Assembly: GCF_964340395.1 (NCBI RefSeq)
Contig: NC_135551.1
Span: 9,226,379 to 9,290,378 of the forward strand
Source: Glandiceps talaboti
Lineage: Eukaryota > Hemichordata > Enteropneusta > Spengelidae
Length of the DNA stretch: 64,000 nucleotides
Direction of reading: 5' to 3'
Part shown: positions 11,773 through 22,714 of the stretch, one piece after another
Numbering within the stretch: the first letter of the stretch is position 1
How the letters are laid out: every line of letters begins with the position of its first letter
Program-made: the position numbers and the translations under genes
Notes under the pieces: model-generated
Told to the model about the DNA's origin: nothing
The model's database searches: none
The model's input: the letters and a program-made list of their open reading frames with translations, nothing else

Positions 11773-12480
11773 TTGCAGCCATGAAGAAGATTACATCCAC
11801 GTTTTGTCTCGTTGTGGAAAACAGTATCCAGCACTTTGTAAAATAGAATATACTTGTCAGAAGAAACATTCGCCGAACAGTGGCTGCATGTCAGATGCAT
11901 TCTTTAGGCAGGCTGGGATGAATCACTCTTGTGTTATTATGAAAGCCCATACCACAAAAGACCCGAAGACCTACAGCAATATTTTATTTCAGTTAGGTAA
12001 GTATCACAGTAGAGATATACACAGTTGGGAAGGTGGTAATTGTTCTTTTCATCCAGCAAAAGTGTGTTCCTGTTCAAAATGTGACGATCGCGAGAATTTC
12101 ATATATGAAGGTAAGATGTACGAGTCCAGAGTGCCATTAAAATGTGTTTGTTGTATGGAATTGAACTGAACGAGACAGCTTCTCAAGCAGATCAGGTTAT
12201 TCATCCAGAATAGGTAAAGGTCACTCCAACTTCGCTGAAGCGTCATATTCAGTTTTGACTACATTTTGTCAAACATACAGCGGCTGCATTATGCAGTCAG
12301 TATCAATTTGAGGTTTCTTTAGTCTAATATGACCTGGTTGATGAAGAAGAGGTGGGGGTCAATATATCACTTGATTACAGAATTGTATAGTAGGTTATCA
12401 CATTCCATGACTCCAAGCATTCTCAGGAAGCTTGTGAAAAGGCAAACAGACAGCGTCAGGCTAATTTAGAGTAAGACAAG
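11773..12480 (+). pseudogene. Degraded member of an unnamed Cys/His-rich multicopy ORF family
   Basis: The first open part (11804-12169) carries LSRCGKQYPALC, then LGKYHSRDIHSWEGG, FHPAKVCSCSKC and YESRVPLKC. I associate this Cys/His-rich layout, from memory, with an unnamed protein family repeated in cnidarian and amphioxus genomes. After a stop, related sequence continues (ADQVIHPE near 12190, then KANRQRQANLE near 12436) in shifted frames. The copy therefore has several stops and frameshifts and is dead. The function is unknown; the multicopy distribution suggests a mobile element. The family assignment is recognition, not a search. Confidence 0.5.
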
Positions 12481-13560
12481 GGCAAAAGATTTGAGGATAC
12501 GTAGGAAACAGGAGCAAATGGGAAAAGAGCTTCGCAGACTGAGGGACAGAGGATCCATGGCAACAAATAGAAGACCACAATATAGGGAGAGAACAATAAA
12601 CCATGTACAGTGTAATATATGTAATGCTTATGGACACGAGGCCAAATATTGTAGACAAAATTGAACAGAAATGGTCGATAGAAGATCTTGTTATTCATGT
12701 GGACGCACTGGCCATATAGCTAGAGACTGTCACAGACAACACAATAGGTCAAATTTAAACTACTAAAGCCCATACGTTTTAATTCAGGGTCGGTTAATAG
12801 CGAGGGCAAACAAAAGGATAATAATGAGGCGCGTAATATAAATAAGAGTGGTGATGGGTATAATTATGTTAAGAGTTCTGAATCACAATGTAGAATGTTT
12901 GATGATAATCTAATTCCAGTCTTCTCCCATAAACGTAAAATATTTGGATTGGTAGACACCGGGGCACATTTAACAGTAGCACCAATGCGAATATTTGATA
13001 TGGTGCCAGAATTTAAAAAAAGTATAAAATAAAGTCCCCTTATGTAAAAACTATTCAAGCTGTAAACGGAGGAAGACTTGAAATCTTGGGTATGGTCGAA
13101 GTGCCGGCTTTGGTTGGTAACATGCATGTTAAATTGTGTATCAATCTTGTCGAAGATTTACATAGGGCTTTAATTTTAGGGGTTGATTTCATAAGGAGAT
13201 ATCGAGTTGTTATTGATGTTGGGGCTAAACAAATGAAATTAAGGGGAGAAGTTACTTTAAGAACTGCGTGTGATCTCACATTACCCCCTAAGTGTGAATT
13301 CATAATTCCTGTATGGGTCCCCTACATTTTTTCTGAAGGAGTGATTGGATGCATGAGACAAAAAAGGTCTAGAATATCGCCAAGGAATGATTGGCGCCAG
13401 GGGATTAGTGCATTCAAATAGAAATTCCATTCCCATGGGAGAAGCTAATACTTTAGACACGGAGTTAAAAATACGTCGCAATACAAAATACGTCGCAATA
13501 CAATAATAGGAGTATTCAAACCATTACCAAAGGGTAGCGAAATAATTACAGGTCAAAGAT
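12480..13560 (+). pseudogene. Retroelement gag-protease remnant (CCHC knuckles plus retropepsin)
   Basis: A basic stretch (RIRRKQEQMGKELRRLRD) leads into two zinc knuckles, CNICNAYGHEAKYC (about 12615-12656) and CYSCGRTGHIARDC (about 12690-12731), in one frame with a stop between them. About 220 bp further on, GLVDTGAHLTV (about 12950) is the catalytic D-T-G-A signature of a retropepsin. The protease continues in another frame (13086-13421) to its second conserved motif, ALILGVDFI. Downstream, NTIIGVFKPLPKG (about 13498) resembles the spacer before reverse transcriptase in Ty3/gypsy elements. No reverse transcriptase, RNase H or integrase follows. Frameshifts and stops show that it is inactive. 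Confidence 0.65.
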
Positions 13561-13929
13561 TCATACATGAATGTATGTAGCAAAAGGTGAATCAGGGACA
13601 TCTTTATTATGGAAACACTATTACAGAAAATGGTACTGTTAAATGTATTGCCTGGAGAAGAGCGAACGTGACAAGAACTGATTAACTTGCTTTTTGAAGT
13701 AGCCAACGAACTACGATTTTGTAGAAATACTCTACACACACAGCTGTGCCCATCGCAGACAAATGTATTGCACGAGATGTCGCGATTTTCATTTATTTTA
13801 TCATAAGTTTCCAGACTTGTTTTAATCGTTCACATACATGGGAGCAGGTGTTAACGTCACTCACTCAGCCAGTGAGTGGTGTTGATTCTCAACATAGTAA
13901 TTGACGCCTGTGTTCCTTGTTAATGTTAA

Positions 13930-13980
13930 TTATTCCAGTCTGCCGATGAAGTCCTTAGTGGGAGGACGAAAGCTTCAGGT
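13930..13980 (+). ncRNA. Hammerhead-ribozyme-like core
   Basis: The strand reads GTCTGCCGATGAAGTCCT, a loop TTAGTGGG, then AGGACGAAAGC. This has the layout of a hammerhead core: a CUGAUGA-like box, a GUCCU/AGGAC stem II, and GAAA. The box here is CCGATGA, so the usual U4 is C and activity is doubtful. Such motifs are common in Penelope-like elements and retrozymes. I did not find convincing stems I and III, so this is a candidate only. Confidence 0.35.
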
Positions 13981-13989
13981 ACAGATTTC

Positions 13990-15010
13990 CAAGACCTGGC
14001 TGTTTTGTAAATTGGTTTAAACTTTACAAGAAATGGCTAACTTTACACAAAACAACCCACACAGAATTAATTACAAACTGTCAAAATATTTCTTGTACAC
14101 CTGTTTGCAGGTGTTAATGAAGGAATGAACAGAACATGAGGAGTGGTTGATAGCATTGCAAGGTAGAAACAAATTAACCCTTTCCGATCCCGGCCTTCCC
14201 TGCTGATTGTGTATTACTAGCGGACAAGAGCTATAGAAATAAATATCCTCTGCTGACGGGTGTCCATGCAAATCAATTAAGAATAAATAGGGGGTATCGA
14301 AGACCTTTTAATCGACTCCATGCGAGTTAGAGAGTAAATGTTGAACCATAGGTCAGTGGATGAACATACCATTTCTTATATCAACAGTTTCCGTGTTCTT
14401 CACCACATGTACCGTCATCAGCGTTTTTTCTGTTGTTGCGGAAGTGTGTGGAGCATTGGCTAAACGCCATGTACGAATTCGCCAGAGCATTCATTAAATT
14501 TGACAAATATGTATGCGCACTCTACTCTCAACTCTATCATTAAATCAATAGCAACGTGTGGCATTTATTTTTTATCCATCATATGCTATGGTATCAGATT
14601 TTGACAAGTTTGATTGCCCCTCAGATTGACTATATGTCGTACGTGTGATCTCGTTCAAAAAAGTTCATGTTATACTGAAATAAAAATGTATCTAATTAGA
14701 GATGACAGCAGTGCAAACAAATTTGTTTCTTGTCCCTTTATGTAAAGCACCATGATATTGACTGCAATATTGATAATCATATATTGTATGAAAATGATAA
14801 CAGGAGAAGCTGTCTGAGGCTCAAAATAAAATTTCTCTTATCCAGTCTTGTGGCCCATGGCATCGAAAATATCACCTTCTCCACGTGCGCCCACATACAT
14901 TTACATGTGTACAAATTGTGTCATCCTTTTATATCTACACAGATCATTATTTTCATTATGAAGCTATTTCAACCGATTGGTTGTAAATTGAATAAACATT
15001 AAAAAGGGTA
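13990..15010. other. No recognisable gene
   Basis: AT-rich sequence following the hammerhead-like motif. Short open frames on both strands (for example 14730-15002) lack motifs or exon-like boundaries. It may be the 3' tail of a retroelement. Confidence 0.35.
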
Positions 15011-15039
15011 AGTTGATCGGGCGTATTTCAAAAACTTTA

Positions 15040-15690
15040 TTCGGTACCACTACTACGAAATCTTTTGTGACGTTAGCAACACATGTTCGAGTAATTAAAC
15101 ACCTGTAGGCACAACAAAATACTGGTATGAGACATTTCACTAAGGATTTGAAAAATTTACATCGTAGAATCGACAATATATGGAAAACTGTGAATGCTTC
15201 TGTGCTGTTTCTCACTGATTTTACGGAGAACGTACGTAAAATTGAACATGCTTTGTCGAGCGAACTTCAGGATGCATAGTCCAACCTATGAACAAGTTTC
15301 AACAATTTCAATGTTTAGGGGACGCAATGGAAGACCGATCTCATTTCATACTGGATTTACAGGATACGACTAACACTTACACAGTCTAACATTTACATAT
15401 ACACGAGATGGACAATTTCCTTCATTTCTTGGCTAATAACCCCTGAAAATCCAAAAGTCGTTTTTTCTGCAACATTCATGCAAATGTTATCCATTCTTTA
15501 CCAAAAGAAGTCTTGTCCCATGTGAAAGCTCTGGCCAAAGAAATTATTTTACTTGGCATATCTGATGACACCATGACTAACTTCTCACAAACAAAGCGTG
15601 GCCTATTTGACTGTTCGTGCTATTGCACATACATTATTTGGTTTTTCTACTGATAAGCAAATCAAAAATTTCTACTCATAACCAAAAGTC
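15040..15690 (+). pseudogene. Decayed element ORF, copy 1 of a duplicated segment
   Basis: Positions 15508-15682 match 17231-17405 closely (AAGAAGTCTTGTCCCATGTG through TCTACTGATAAGCAAAT). Both encode GLAKEIILLGISDDTMT or a near variant, then TKRGLFDCSC. Upstream here are coiled-coil-like stretches (KDLKNLHRRIDNIWKTVNAS, DFTENVRKIEHALSSELQ) broken by stops. A basic residue pair before GLFD, followed by helical heptads, is loosely reminiscent of envelope-like proteins of LTR retroelements, but this is weak. The copy is clearly non-functional. Confidence 0.4.
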
Positions 15691-16720
15691 AAACCCCGGG
15701 TGGCTCTGCACTAGTGCACAGAGAATAGCCGATTTCGTTTATATTTTTTTGGTGTTGCATATTTCTGTTAGTGGACCTCGTATTTTGTGAGTTTCAAAGT
15801 GTCTTGTGGATTTCAGTTTCCATGTGCCCGTTAATTTATGCATAGCGTCAGTTCCAGCTGATAAGTAAATACGAAACTGAAAATTGGGGCTAAGTCAGTT
15901 TAACGCAGTGTAGTGCTTATCTGTTCTTCGTTTTTTGGTCCGAAAAAATTCTACAAATAGTTCGTGTATAGGACAGTTTTATTTGTGTTGAAACCATTTT
16001 GTCATTTAAAGTTTAGACCTGATTTTGTTGTGTGGTGTCACGGATTTGTGGTGTAGGGCTTACCAGTTGGGCAGACCCCTACAAAGTGCTCCACGCGTTC
16101 GAATTAGTTAGGGACTACAATTTTTTTTGTGTGGCGCTGCCAAGTCGTGAGCCAGCTTTACAAAATAAAGCACACCCTACGCGAGGGCGCACCACGACTT
16201 TGAGTAAAATATGTGCGTGTAGGCATTGCTAGGTTAGGTAAAATTTGTGTTAAGGACTTAGAGTGTGAACACCAGCTAGTGGAAACAAAAGAGACAAATA
16301 GTAAATTTCAAATAATTTATAAAAAGGATAGGAACCTAGACTGAAGGTCTGCAAGGTGTGGCTGACTTTGGATTAAAAACCCCAGATTATTTTTTGTATC
16401 TTCGGTACGGGACAGGGGTCACAATAATCATTGTATACACTGTTCCGTATTAGTTGTGCAAGGAATAGTTCCACAAGTCACTGGGAAACATCAATTTCTA
16501 TTTGCAAGTACAGTAGGAGATAGAAAGTATATTTATTGTACCTCTGTTGAATATTAGTACCCACTTAGAAAATACCCTTGCATATTTCCATATACTATAT
16601 TGTCGCGTACACGTCTCAACATGTCTCAACTCTAGGAGATTACTGTTAACTATAGTTGTGTGGTACAAGACAGTTAACTTGCCATAGAACAAGCAAGGTA
16701 AGTTTTTAGTTCTAAGTCGA
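15690..16720 (+). other. Non-coding region upstream of the HhH ORF; possible LTR or leader
   Basis: No conserved coding sequence. Its position between a decayed element segment and the helix-hairpin-helix ORF, and its somewhat different texture (for example 16030-16260), would fit an LTR plus leader. However, no matching second LTR was found downstream. Confidence 0.25.
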
Positions 16721-16723
16721 GAT

Positions 16724-16894
16724 ATGGCTACAATTTATATCAACAATTGTACAGAGGAAGAATTACAACTTCCTGGGATTGGTCCCAAATCCACACAAGC
16801 CATATTGAGACTTAGGGAAAAGTATGGGAATATAACAGTAGAGAACCTAGCAGAAATACCATATCTGAAGTCATCTCTTGAATTTGAAGGGTAA
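16724..16894 (+). CDS. Helix-hairpin-helix (ComEA-like) ORF of a retroelement-like gene
   Basis: A 56-codon frame starts at ATG and reads MATIYINNCTEEEL, then LPGIGPKSTQAILRLREKYG, then VENLAEIPYL. The LPGIGPKSTQAILRLR segment is a textbook helix-hairpin-helix hairpin (L-P-G-I-G) of the ComEA type, which binds DNA backbone non-specifically. The frame closes at TAA, but the last codons read GAAGG|GTAAGT, so this could be an exon with a splice donor. A shifted frame directly continues as Pro/Thr-rich sequence (see 16895-17230). Similar HhH openings occur, to my recollection, at the N-termini of repeated element proteins in marine invertebrates. It is too short to be a complete protein. Confidence 0.55.
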   Translation: MATIYINNCTEEELQLPGIGPKSTQAILRLREKYGNITVENLAEIPYLKSSLEFEG

Positions 16895-17230
16895 GTTTTA
16901 CACCTCTTCCCGGTCAGGATGGTAGTGACATTGCTACCGGACCGAGCTATGGGGAAGCGATGTTGACAAAACCTGGTGAAACTTCAGTTACCTTTGCAAC
17001 CCCAACCCCCAAGATAACTTACCAGACAGAGATAGAGAACACTTGGAGTATAGACAACCCAAACCAGAGATAATAGGTGCGATTCCCAAAAGATCTCCAC
17101 CCCAACCAACAACAGAGGAGGTAATAAAAAGGGTTGTCTATTTAATAGAGGGTGGATATGTCAAACAAGCTTCAACAAAGGACAGAACTGCCACTGAGGA
17201 ATATATAGATGCAAAATATTATCCACTATT
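16895..17230 (+). pseudogene. Frame-shifted continuation of the HhH ORF
   Basis: Two consecutive open frames follow. The first (about 16889-17071) is Pro/Thr/Gly-rich (TPLPGQDGSDIATG, TPTPKITYQTEIENTW). The second (from 17043) reads RQPKPEIIGAIPKRSPPQPT, then TTEEVIKRVVYLIEGG. The frames hand over within about 30 bases, as expected from single-base indels in one former ORF. The product is unknown; the low-complexity linker plus HhH fits a nucleic-acid-binding gag-like protein. Confidence 0.4.
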
Positions 17231-17575
17231 AACCATAAGAAGTCTTGTCCCATGTGAAAGGTCTGGCCAAAGAAATTATTTTACTGGGCATATCTGATGA
17301 CACCATGACTAAATTATCATGTACAAAGCGTGGCCTATTTGACTGTTCATGCAATATATTATTTAGTATTTCTACTGATAAGCAAATTAAGACTTTAGTA
17401 AACACACTATCAAGAAGACTACTTTTTCCATGACTGGCCAACTTACAGATATTGGCATGGCTCTTAATGTCCTTTTTTGGAAATCACAGACCAAATTTAT
17501 TCTAAATCTACGGCAGCAGATTAATTCTACATATGATATTTGTTCTGTTGTTCTTCGCAAATGAAATTCCATACA
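17231..17575 (+). pseudogene. Decayed element ORF, copy 2 of a duplicated segment
   Basis: It repeats 15508-15682 at about 90% identity, then extends further (TLSRR, then after a frameshift TGQLTDIGMALNVLF and NLRQQINSTYDIC). The helical, amphipathic character suggests a coiled coil. One frameshift is visible near 17415. The duplication places the HhH ORF between two copies of the same segment. Confidence 0.45.
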
Positions 17576-17599
17576 AACTTATAAATTCTAAAGAGGCAT

Positions 17600-18355
17600 G
17601 TATCTACAGAAATGAGTTGAAAATGATAATGCTTTAAGCACGAGGACTCCGAGAATTATATATGTATATGCATAATTCAGAGTGGACCCAACTCTGGTAT
17701 AATTTAGTTTTCAGATATCAGACTCTCATTACGGCTTCTCGTGCCCTTCTCAGTGGATTTCACTTATTGAATTTGTTGGCATGAACTGTGCTTGCATCTT
17801 CAAAGCATTATGCTGGAAAACTTCATGAACAATGCTATTGTGGATTAGTGTATGTAAACGGCATTCAATTTGCACCTTTGAGGTGTCCACAGAGCATCTT
17901 ATTAACGGTGCATCAAGTTAACAATGCATCAACATCTCATTGTAAACATTGATTGCATCTAGATAGCAGAGTACATGATTAAGTCACAAAGCATGTGCGC
18001 ATAAAGTGCTGTTTATTCTGTATAAGAGATGCGAGCATTGTTCCATGCAGATGCTTTGATGATGCAACAGTGCATCAATGCATAGTTAGCACCCCAATTG
18101 TGCAAGAATGATCATTTTGTGATGCGCGCACTCAGGTGATGTTTTATGTGAGCTCCACTGTAGGTGTCCCCTTAGCCGAACAGAGCTATGTATTTCGTCT
18201 CTAACATATTTCCATTCATCCTATACGTATACCAAAATTTTAAGTAATTTATCATGCACATCTAAGTGAATGCTACCCGTTCTGGAAATAGAAAACATAT
18301 CACATTTATTTGCTTTGGATTAAAATAAATAATAATGTTTCATTCTTTTCTCTTG
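17600..18355. other. No recognisable gene; TGCATC/GATGCA-rich
   Basis: Between about 17850 and 18150 the words TGCATC, GATGCA and GTGCATCA recur many times without a regular period. No coding sequence is recognised. Confidence 0.3.
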
Positions 18356-18356
18356 T

Positions 18357-18510
18357 AGAATGTCACTTTCTTGGGAAATTAAAACCACCATGTGAAGACA
18401 ATTTTATCAAAACAAATGAAGCCATGGAGGATGTAAACTATATGCCTGGGTATTTGAATTTCTTTCCAAATGCTATCAAAACTACTGAAGGGTCGCTACA
18501 TAAAGCGTGA
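18357..18510 (+). CDS. Possible internal or terminal exon of unknown gene
   Basis: TTCTTTTCTCTTGTAG is a strong splice acceptor. It is followed by an open frame beginning VECHFLGKLKPPCEDN or similar and stopping at 18508. There is no family recognition. A second open stretch at 18710-18958 also has no recognisable domain. This may be coincidence. Confidence 0.2.
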
Positions 18511-19359
18511 CCAAAGACAACACAGCCACATCATAAATTTATAGTGGATAGTATTTTTTGCATATTCTTAGTGTTAGAATACAGCATCATGTTAACCGGG
18601 TAAGTACAGTATTATGTCCGATTTTAGGTTGACAAAATGACTGTTTTATGTCGAAAGCACAGTTCCGTATTAAGAACAGTTCCATCGTGGTGTAAACAGC
18701 CAAGCTGCAATGCACCAGTACCCAACGACAACCACCATTTCTATTCAACATCTCAGCTACAACCATTCGTATGAGCAGACAACTGAGGGTACAGACTTTC
18801 ATGAACACGACAGGGTTGTTGAAGTAGCTACATCTTGTATGCAGTCTGACGATACTTTTGACAATGCACTACGACCAACCAACATGGCAGTGCTCTTAGG
18901 CTATCCAGCTCTGGTCAAATATATAAATATATATGACTCTGGTTATAAATATTCATAGATATGAATATTTATGCAAATTGCACACATCACAATATAAACA
19001 ACTACAACAAACATGTGATTTGACTGATTTCAAGGATATTTTTTATAATTTTGTAATAAACATAACTGTTTTGATGCTACAAGTACAGTAATAAATGTGG
19101 GTTTTCTTTCTGTAAAATTGTCAAGTATGTGTGTTAGCGCTAGACAGGTCCACTGAATTAGTTTCTATCAGTGATAATGTCATCTAATGATGTCTAATAT
19201 ATAATATTATATTGTAAGATGAGCATGATACAGTGTAACATTAGATGTGATAGGTCAGCTGATTAGAAAACTTGGTCTGATATCCGGGTCTAATAATCTA
19301 CATATGTAGACTTTTTTTTCAGAATATCAATGATAATTGTCTTTGCAAGGATGTATTGC

Positions 19360-19620
19360 TTGTAACAGAGATGGATGGACAGATTATGGACAACCTGAAG
19401 ACTAATATGCTCCCTGTGCCAACTACACATACTAAGTAAGTGCTGCCAGACTTCCCTGCACCAACTACTAAAGAAAGAGGTGGTGCCAGATCTCCCTGTT
19501 CCAACTAATAAAAATGGGTGCTGCCAGACCTCCCTATACCAACTATCATTAAAACAGGTGCTGCCAGACCTGTGTACAAAACAGGTGCTGCCAGGCTTCC
19601 TTGATGAGAAATCTCCGCAT
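19360..19620. repeat. Irregular tandem repeat (GTGCTGCCAGACYTCCCTG)
   Basis: GTGCTGCCAGAC or a close variant recurs at about 19439, 19479, 19520, 19558 and 19584, with C(C/A)AACTA spacers between several copies. On the minus strand it reads as a Gly-Ser-Thr repeat, which is artefactual. Confidence 0.65.
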
Positions 19621-19739
19621 ATCACTCACTGTCACATATCCAAAATTAACACCATGGGGGGGGGGGGTCACATGAAAGTCAACAGCACTGTATTGACGTG
19701 GCCTGAGTTTAACACTTTAAGAAGAGGTGAATGACCAGA

Positions 19740-20570
19740 TATATTTTCTAAATAATTACTTTTATTAATTTACTTGTACTGAAATATGTGAATTCACTTT
19801 TAACGTTTGAAGTGTTAATTCATATTTCATACGTTTAGCAATGCATTGACCATTTTCAACCAGACCTTGCATGATATACTGTAGTCCACATTTTTACATC
19901 ACTTTATTTCATAACATTCACGATAATTACTACATGGCAGCCACAATAATGGGAATTGTCTTTGAAGAAGACACTGACTATATTCAAGTAACACAATAAG
20001 GCATTGAGCAAATCATGGGATGTGTTATCATGTCATTAATTGGTGGAGAGGTCACACCGTTTGTACAAGGACGGTGTCTGACAATTTTCAAAAAGATATC
20101 CACCATACCTCCACTCTCCTCTTTTAAAAGAGATTCCTTTAAGTAAGAGACCACCTACGTGCAACACTTTAAAAATAAATATATCAATAGTTTGCTCGTT
20201 TCAACATGTCAATACATTTAACATACACTGACCATTTTCTTAGTTATCTTAACATTCCTGAAAAATTACAAACAAGTTTGCTTTGTATTGTTTTTAACAA
20301 TCATGGCAAATTGTCACAGAACACATCACACTGATCACAATACCAAAATCATTTGTATACAAGACAGACAGACAGGCATTTTACCTTGAACCACAACGTA
20401 GTTCAGTATTCAAGTTAGGTTGGCACGGTTTTTGCAAGCAACCTCAAGGAGAGATTAATTTCAGTACCATTCACACACAATTGTTACATTATGTTAAATA
20501 CCCCATAAAAATTTGTACGTTTAATTAGATCAATCAAACAATAATTTCTGTATACTCTCTTTTCCTGACT
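19740..20570. other. No recognisable gene
   Basis: AT-rich, non-coding, with no clear repeat structure beyond a short GACA run at about 20363. Confidence 0.35.
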
Positions 20571-20579
20571 GGCATTTCA

Positions 20580-20981
20580 ACTAAAAAATTATGGTTGGTT
20601 TAGCCCTAATTTGCATATTTCTAAGGGGATCATCATGTAATTAATATCACCTGATCTGTACATCGACAGAAACATCTCTCTAAAATTTCAGCCAAATCAA
20701 CCAAGTACTTTGGGAATCAGACTTATGACTAAAAAGATACATTTTTAACCCTAATTTGCATATCACTGAAGGGATCATCATTTCATGAAAAATATCTGAA
20801 TGTACACTCTCTACACAACGTTCCCACAAAATTTCAGGTCGATGTCCAGTAGTTTTGGAGTTTAAGGCTTTTGACCAAAAATCACACCTAAAATGCACAT
20901 CTCTGATGCGATCATTTTCATTTGAACAATTTTCCATTTAGACACAAGTAATGTCCCCACCAAATACCAAACCAGTAAGTC

Positions 20982-21035
<54 letters not shown>

Positions 21036-21115
21036 GGACAGACAGACAGACAGACACCGGGCACTCCCTATAGTACTACTGAACCTCAGTTCAGTTGTGC
21101 TAAAAAAAGGCACAG
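20580..21115 (+). repeat. Dispersed CA-bearing repeat R1, longest copy
   Basis: Two internal TAATTTGCATAT(T/C)..GGGATCATCAT units (near 20608 and 20752) lead to AATGTCCCCACCAAATACCAA. Then follow a CA run (20995-21032), a GACAGACA run, and the end CTGAACCTCAGTTCAGTTGTGCTAAAA. The end block recurs at 22670-22692, 23095-23112 and 47835-47860, so this is a mobile or dispersed family whose copies carry an internal microsatellite. Confidence 0.75.
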
Positions 21116-21639
21116 GTCAAGGATTAAAAATTGTGCCTATCCTCCCTGTTAGGCTTCAAACCAAATGTAAGATGTCTTTTTAGCTAGCATGCTTATCAAC
21201 TGATTTAGATTCAAAAAGGAGTATATAGCTATAACTTGAGAATGTTTCAACAATTTTGTGCAGTGTATCAACACTCTATTTTTGTAATGTAATCCATAGA
21301 GGATGTAAAATTGCTCAGTATTTGGCTTGTCAATATACCTCGTATATTGTGTACGTTGATTAGCCTAGAGGTTTTTCTATTTTTTATTTTAAGTTTAAAT
21401 GAAAGAGTATAAAGAATTACCTGCATGAACAGCCAAGGTTGCTTTATCAATGTACATAGTATACAATAATCATTACTGCCAGTGTGTAATAATACTTCCG
21501 TGTTCAGAGTTTCATATTGTCAACATTGTTTGGATATTAAAATGTTTATTTTAAAAATAAAATAATGCGTTTTGTATGTTTGATTGCTTGATGTTAGTTG
21601 ATGGATGGATCACAATAAATCATATTTTTCTACTAATAA

Positions 21640-22100
21640 TATCCCAATATCATCCCACCTATTTGCATATTTATAGAATGACAGTTCTATAGAAATATCA
21701 AATAGTTCTATAGAACTGTATAGAAGTTCTACAGAAATTATGTACAGTTCTATAGAAATGCTATACAGTTCTATAGAAATTCTGTATGGTTCTATAGAAA
21801 GTCTACATGTTTCCATCAAATGTCTATAGTTAGAATTGCTACAAAGGACTACACATTTCTATACATTTTCTATAGAATACTATAGAACACCCAACAATTT
21901 GCTATAGCATTCTACAGAAAGTCTATACTTGACATTCTCTGGTTAAAGGGCCAAAACTCTATAGAAATCCATACAATTTTATAGAATTTATATTGAAATC
22001 CTATAGAAATTCTAAATATATTCAATAGAAACTTCAATTGATTTTCTATAGAAATGTTACGGCTTTCTTTAGATTTCTATAGAACCATTTTCATAAGGGG
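21640..22100. repeat. TTCTATAGAA-rich short-period repeat block
   Basis: The palindrome TTCTATAGAA or a one-base variant occurs more than fifteen times in about 450 bp, with irregular spacing of 15-35 bases. Minus-strand translation gives an (S-I-E-L-Y) repeat that is not a real protein. Confidence 0.8.
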
Positions 22101-22554
22101 TTGGACACATACCGACAAGATACATGTATCTACTCTAAGGTTTGATTGTCTAGATGCATACTGCAAAAGTTTGTTTAAACCACCAATTTAGAGATCTTAA
22201 TGCATTAGTTCATCACAAGAACTTTTGCCAGTGTATCAACAGAAGCCACCATATGAATCCTTGCCTGAGTATGTATGAATACAACCAGATCCGAAATGAA
22301 TAATGTACCAAATGTGGCAAGCCACACATCAAAGAAGACCTAAGCTCTCCACCCACTCACATAACACAGCAATAAAATTGGAGCAAATTGATGAGGAAAA
22401 GGAAAGTTCAGCCAACAACGTTGCCTTGATTCAAAAGTGTCAAGTACATGTAATTATGTTATATAACCAGACAACACCACAATTGAAGGCTTGATTCATT
22501 ACAGAATGTTTTCCAATTTTCTGGGTTACCATTTCATTGTACGTCTTTGTTCAG

Positions 22555-22692
22555 CTACAAAATGGCACTAAAACTCGGTGTACATGAGATGTCAACCTTA
22601 CACACACACACACACACACACACAGGCAGGCAGACAGACAGACACCGCACCATGCCTACAGCACTTGAACTTACTTATTTCAGCTGTGCTAA
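22555..22692 (+). repeat. Dispersed CA-bearing repeat R1, short copy
   Basis: Contains the CA run (22600-22624), GGCAGGCAGACAGACAGACACCG and the diagnostic end TTCAGCTGTGCTAA. Confidence 0.65.
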
Positions 22693-22714
22693 TTAGGGAT
22701 TGAAATCAACATCC

